Positions 32,444 to 33,159 of a stretch of DNA of 33,159 nucleotides are shown piece by piece. The position numbers were made by a program, and so were the translations under genes. The notes below the pieces were generated by a model. It saw nothing but the letters and a program-made list of their open reading frames with translations. It was not told where the DNA came from and made no database searches. Each line of letters starts with the position of its first letter. Positions within the stretch are counted from its first letter, which is position 1. The DNA comes from an uncultured Tidjanibacter sp. (lineage in GTDB: Bacteria; Bacteroidota; Bacteroidia; Bacteroidales; Rikenellaceae), in contig CALVCL010000009.1 of NCBI GenBank assembly GCA_944326085.1, positions 1-33,159 on the forward strand, written 5' to 3'.

Positions 32444-32615
32444 AACTAAGTTTAACCCTAAAACTGACTCTGGATCAAGATATACTCCAAAGATTGAGTT
32501 ATCTACAGGTACATATAGTGTAAGTTATTTTTATCAAAATTCTGCAGTTAAGAATACAACTGCAGAAATTATGAAAAATAAAACAATTGTAATTTCAAAT
32601 AGTATAAAAATCTGA
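32433..32615 (+). CDS. 60-residue protein of unknown function, coupled to the SDH proteinase
   Basis: The ATG at 32433 lies within the last codons of the proteinase gene (11-base overlap, ATGAAAACTGA), so translation is probably coupled. The protein begins MKTETKFNPKTDSGSRYTPK, is rich in Ser, Thr and Lys, and looks beta-strand-prone (GTYSVSYFYQNSAVKNTT) with no membrane segment or cysteine. A GTG at 32403 would add ten residues but is less likely. It matches no family I recognise. Its position suggests a partner, regulator or substrate of the proteinase. A terminator follows 15 bases after its stop. Confidence 0.6.
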   Translation: MKTETKFNPKTDSGSRYTPKIELSTGTYSVSYFYQNSAVKNTTAEIMKNKTIVISNSIKI

Positions 32616-32629
32616 TTTAAATTATATTT

Positions 32630-32675
32630 AAAAAACGGGAAACTCTGCGGTTGAGAATATCCCGTTTTTATTTTC
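32630..32675 (+). terminator. Terminator of the SDH-small protein unit
   Basis: AAAAACGGGA (32631-32640) pairs with TCCCGTTTTT (32660-32669), with a short CTC/GAG pair inside the loop, followed by ATTTTC. It closes the two-gene unit. Confidence 0.8.
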
Positions 32676-32833
32676 TTTTTGTGGTATAGAATGTAAATGA
32701 TTTTATCCGGTGTAAAGATTTAGAGAAAGTCTGATTCCTTTCAGTGCCCAGTCTCTCATACGTTTTGCAGCCAAAAGAAAAATGACCGGAGCCATTTTCT
32801 ATGGCGCAGCCATCTCTTTTTTCCCTTATTTCG

Positions 32834-32880
32834 ACTTTACTTTAATGAACGTATATATGAATACGGAAATAAAGTAAAGT
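32834..32880. repeat. 11-bp inverted repeat near the hipA end
   Basis: ACTTTACTTTA (32834-32844) and TAAAGTAAAGT (32870-32880) are perfect inverted copies separated by 25 bases. No T-run follows on either strand. It lies 34 bases past the HipA stop and could be a transcript-end structure or a protein-binding site. Confidence 0.5.
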
Positions 32881-32913
32881 TCATGTAATCCGCAATTTAT
32901 CTGACTGTGCCAA

Positions 32914-33159
32914 TCAGAAGAAAACCATATTCGGTCGGATCTCCTCGATCATCTTTTGCGGCACTTCGCAATCCCGGGCGATCTCCGGCCATCCGGATGC
33001 CGCCTGGCAAACCTCGTCGATGATTCTTGCGGCATTCTTGATATTGTTCTTGGCCGCGCATTCGAGCAGGTCATCTTTGGTAATACCGCTGAATTTGCCG
33101 TTTATCGACATCTGGTGGGCCGAGGTCCACTGGCCGTCGGGATTGTAGGCATAGCCCAT
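32914..33159 (-). CDS. hipA: HipA-like kinase toxin, C-terminal fragment (gene runs off the window)
   Basis: The last 81 residues of a larger protein are visible. GYAYNPDGQWTSAHQMSINGKFSGI in two adjoining parts, then DDLLECAAKNNIKNAARIIDEV, matches the C-terminus of HipA kinases, where H-x-M-S-I-N-G-K is conserved. HipA phosphorylates glutamyl-tRNA synthetase or related targets and is neutralised by HipB. The catalytic residues and any hipB gene lie outside the window. The Met at 33159 is almost certainly internal. Base composition is less AT-rich than the SDH module next to it. Confidence 0.82.
   Translation of the reverse strand: MGYAYNPDGQWTSAHQMSINGKFSGITKDDLLECAAKNNIKNAARIIDEVCQAASGWPEIARDCEVPQKMIEEIRPNMVFF

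Noticed and set aside
1..33159. CRISPR arrays, rRNA or tRNA genes, insertion sequences
   Set aside because: No regularly spaced direct repeats, no tRNA-like cloverleaf or rRNA sequence and no transposase were recognised on reading.

Overview
The window looks like a chromosomal segment of a Bacteroidales bacterium. The reasons are promoter elements of the Bacteroidetes type (TTTG, about 19-21 bases, then TAnnTTTG), the near absence of Shine-Dalgarno sites, lipoproteins with acidic residues just after the lipobox cysteine, and C-terminal sorting domains of the type IX secretion system (T9SS). Gut families such as Muribaculaceae or Barnesiellaceae would fit, but the genus cannot be fixed from the sequence alone.

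Layout. Bases 1-529 hold a partial TetR-type regulator on the minus strand. A 726-base spacer follows, containing a long multi-segment foldback. Bases 1256-14655 are filled by five consecutive plus-strand paralogues of an S8 (subtilisin-like) protease (copies A to E). Each has a lipoprotein signal, a conserved N-terminal propeptide-like region, an intact Asp-His-Ser catalytic domain, an Fn3-like domain, one or two cadherin/Ig-like domains and a T9SS-type C-terminal domain. A-B and D-E are closely spaced; a terminator and a likely new promoter separate B from C.

Bases 14717-25560 are mostly minus-strand housekeeping genes: glmS, hflX, upp, a GNAT acetyltransferase and a flavin reductase in one run, preceded by a RelA/SpoT protein with a degenerate hydrolase site, prfA, and a NUDIX-S9 peptidase pair. 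A small SRPBCC-fold protein and a zinc alcohol dehydrogenase lie on the plus strand, then purC on the minus strand.

Bases 29225-33159 are an AT-rich accessory region: a PD-(D/E)XK nuclease-like protein, about 1 kb of apparently non-coding DNA with RNA-like hairpins, an SDH-family Clp-fold serine proteinase overlapping a 60-residue unknown gene and driven by a textbook promoter, and the C-terminal end of a HipA-like kinase toxin.

The most notable content is the five-gene surface-protease array, whose members carry two apparently competing surface-localisation signals. The second is the small SDH-proteinase module in the AT-rich island. The remaining genes are ordinary core metabolism, translation and stress-signalling functions.
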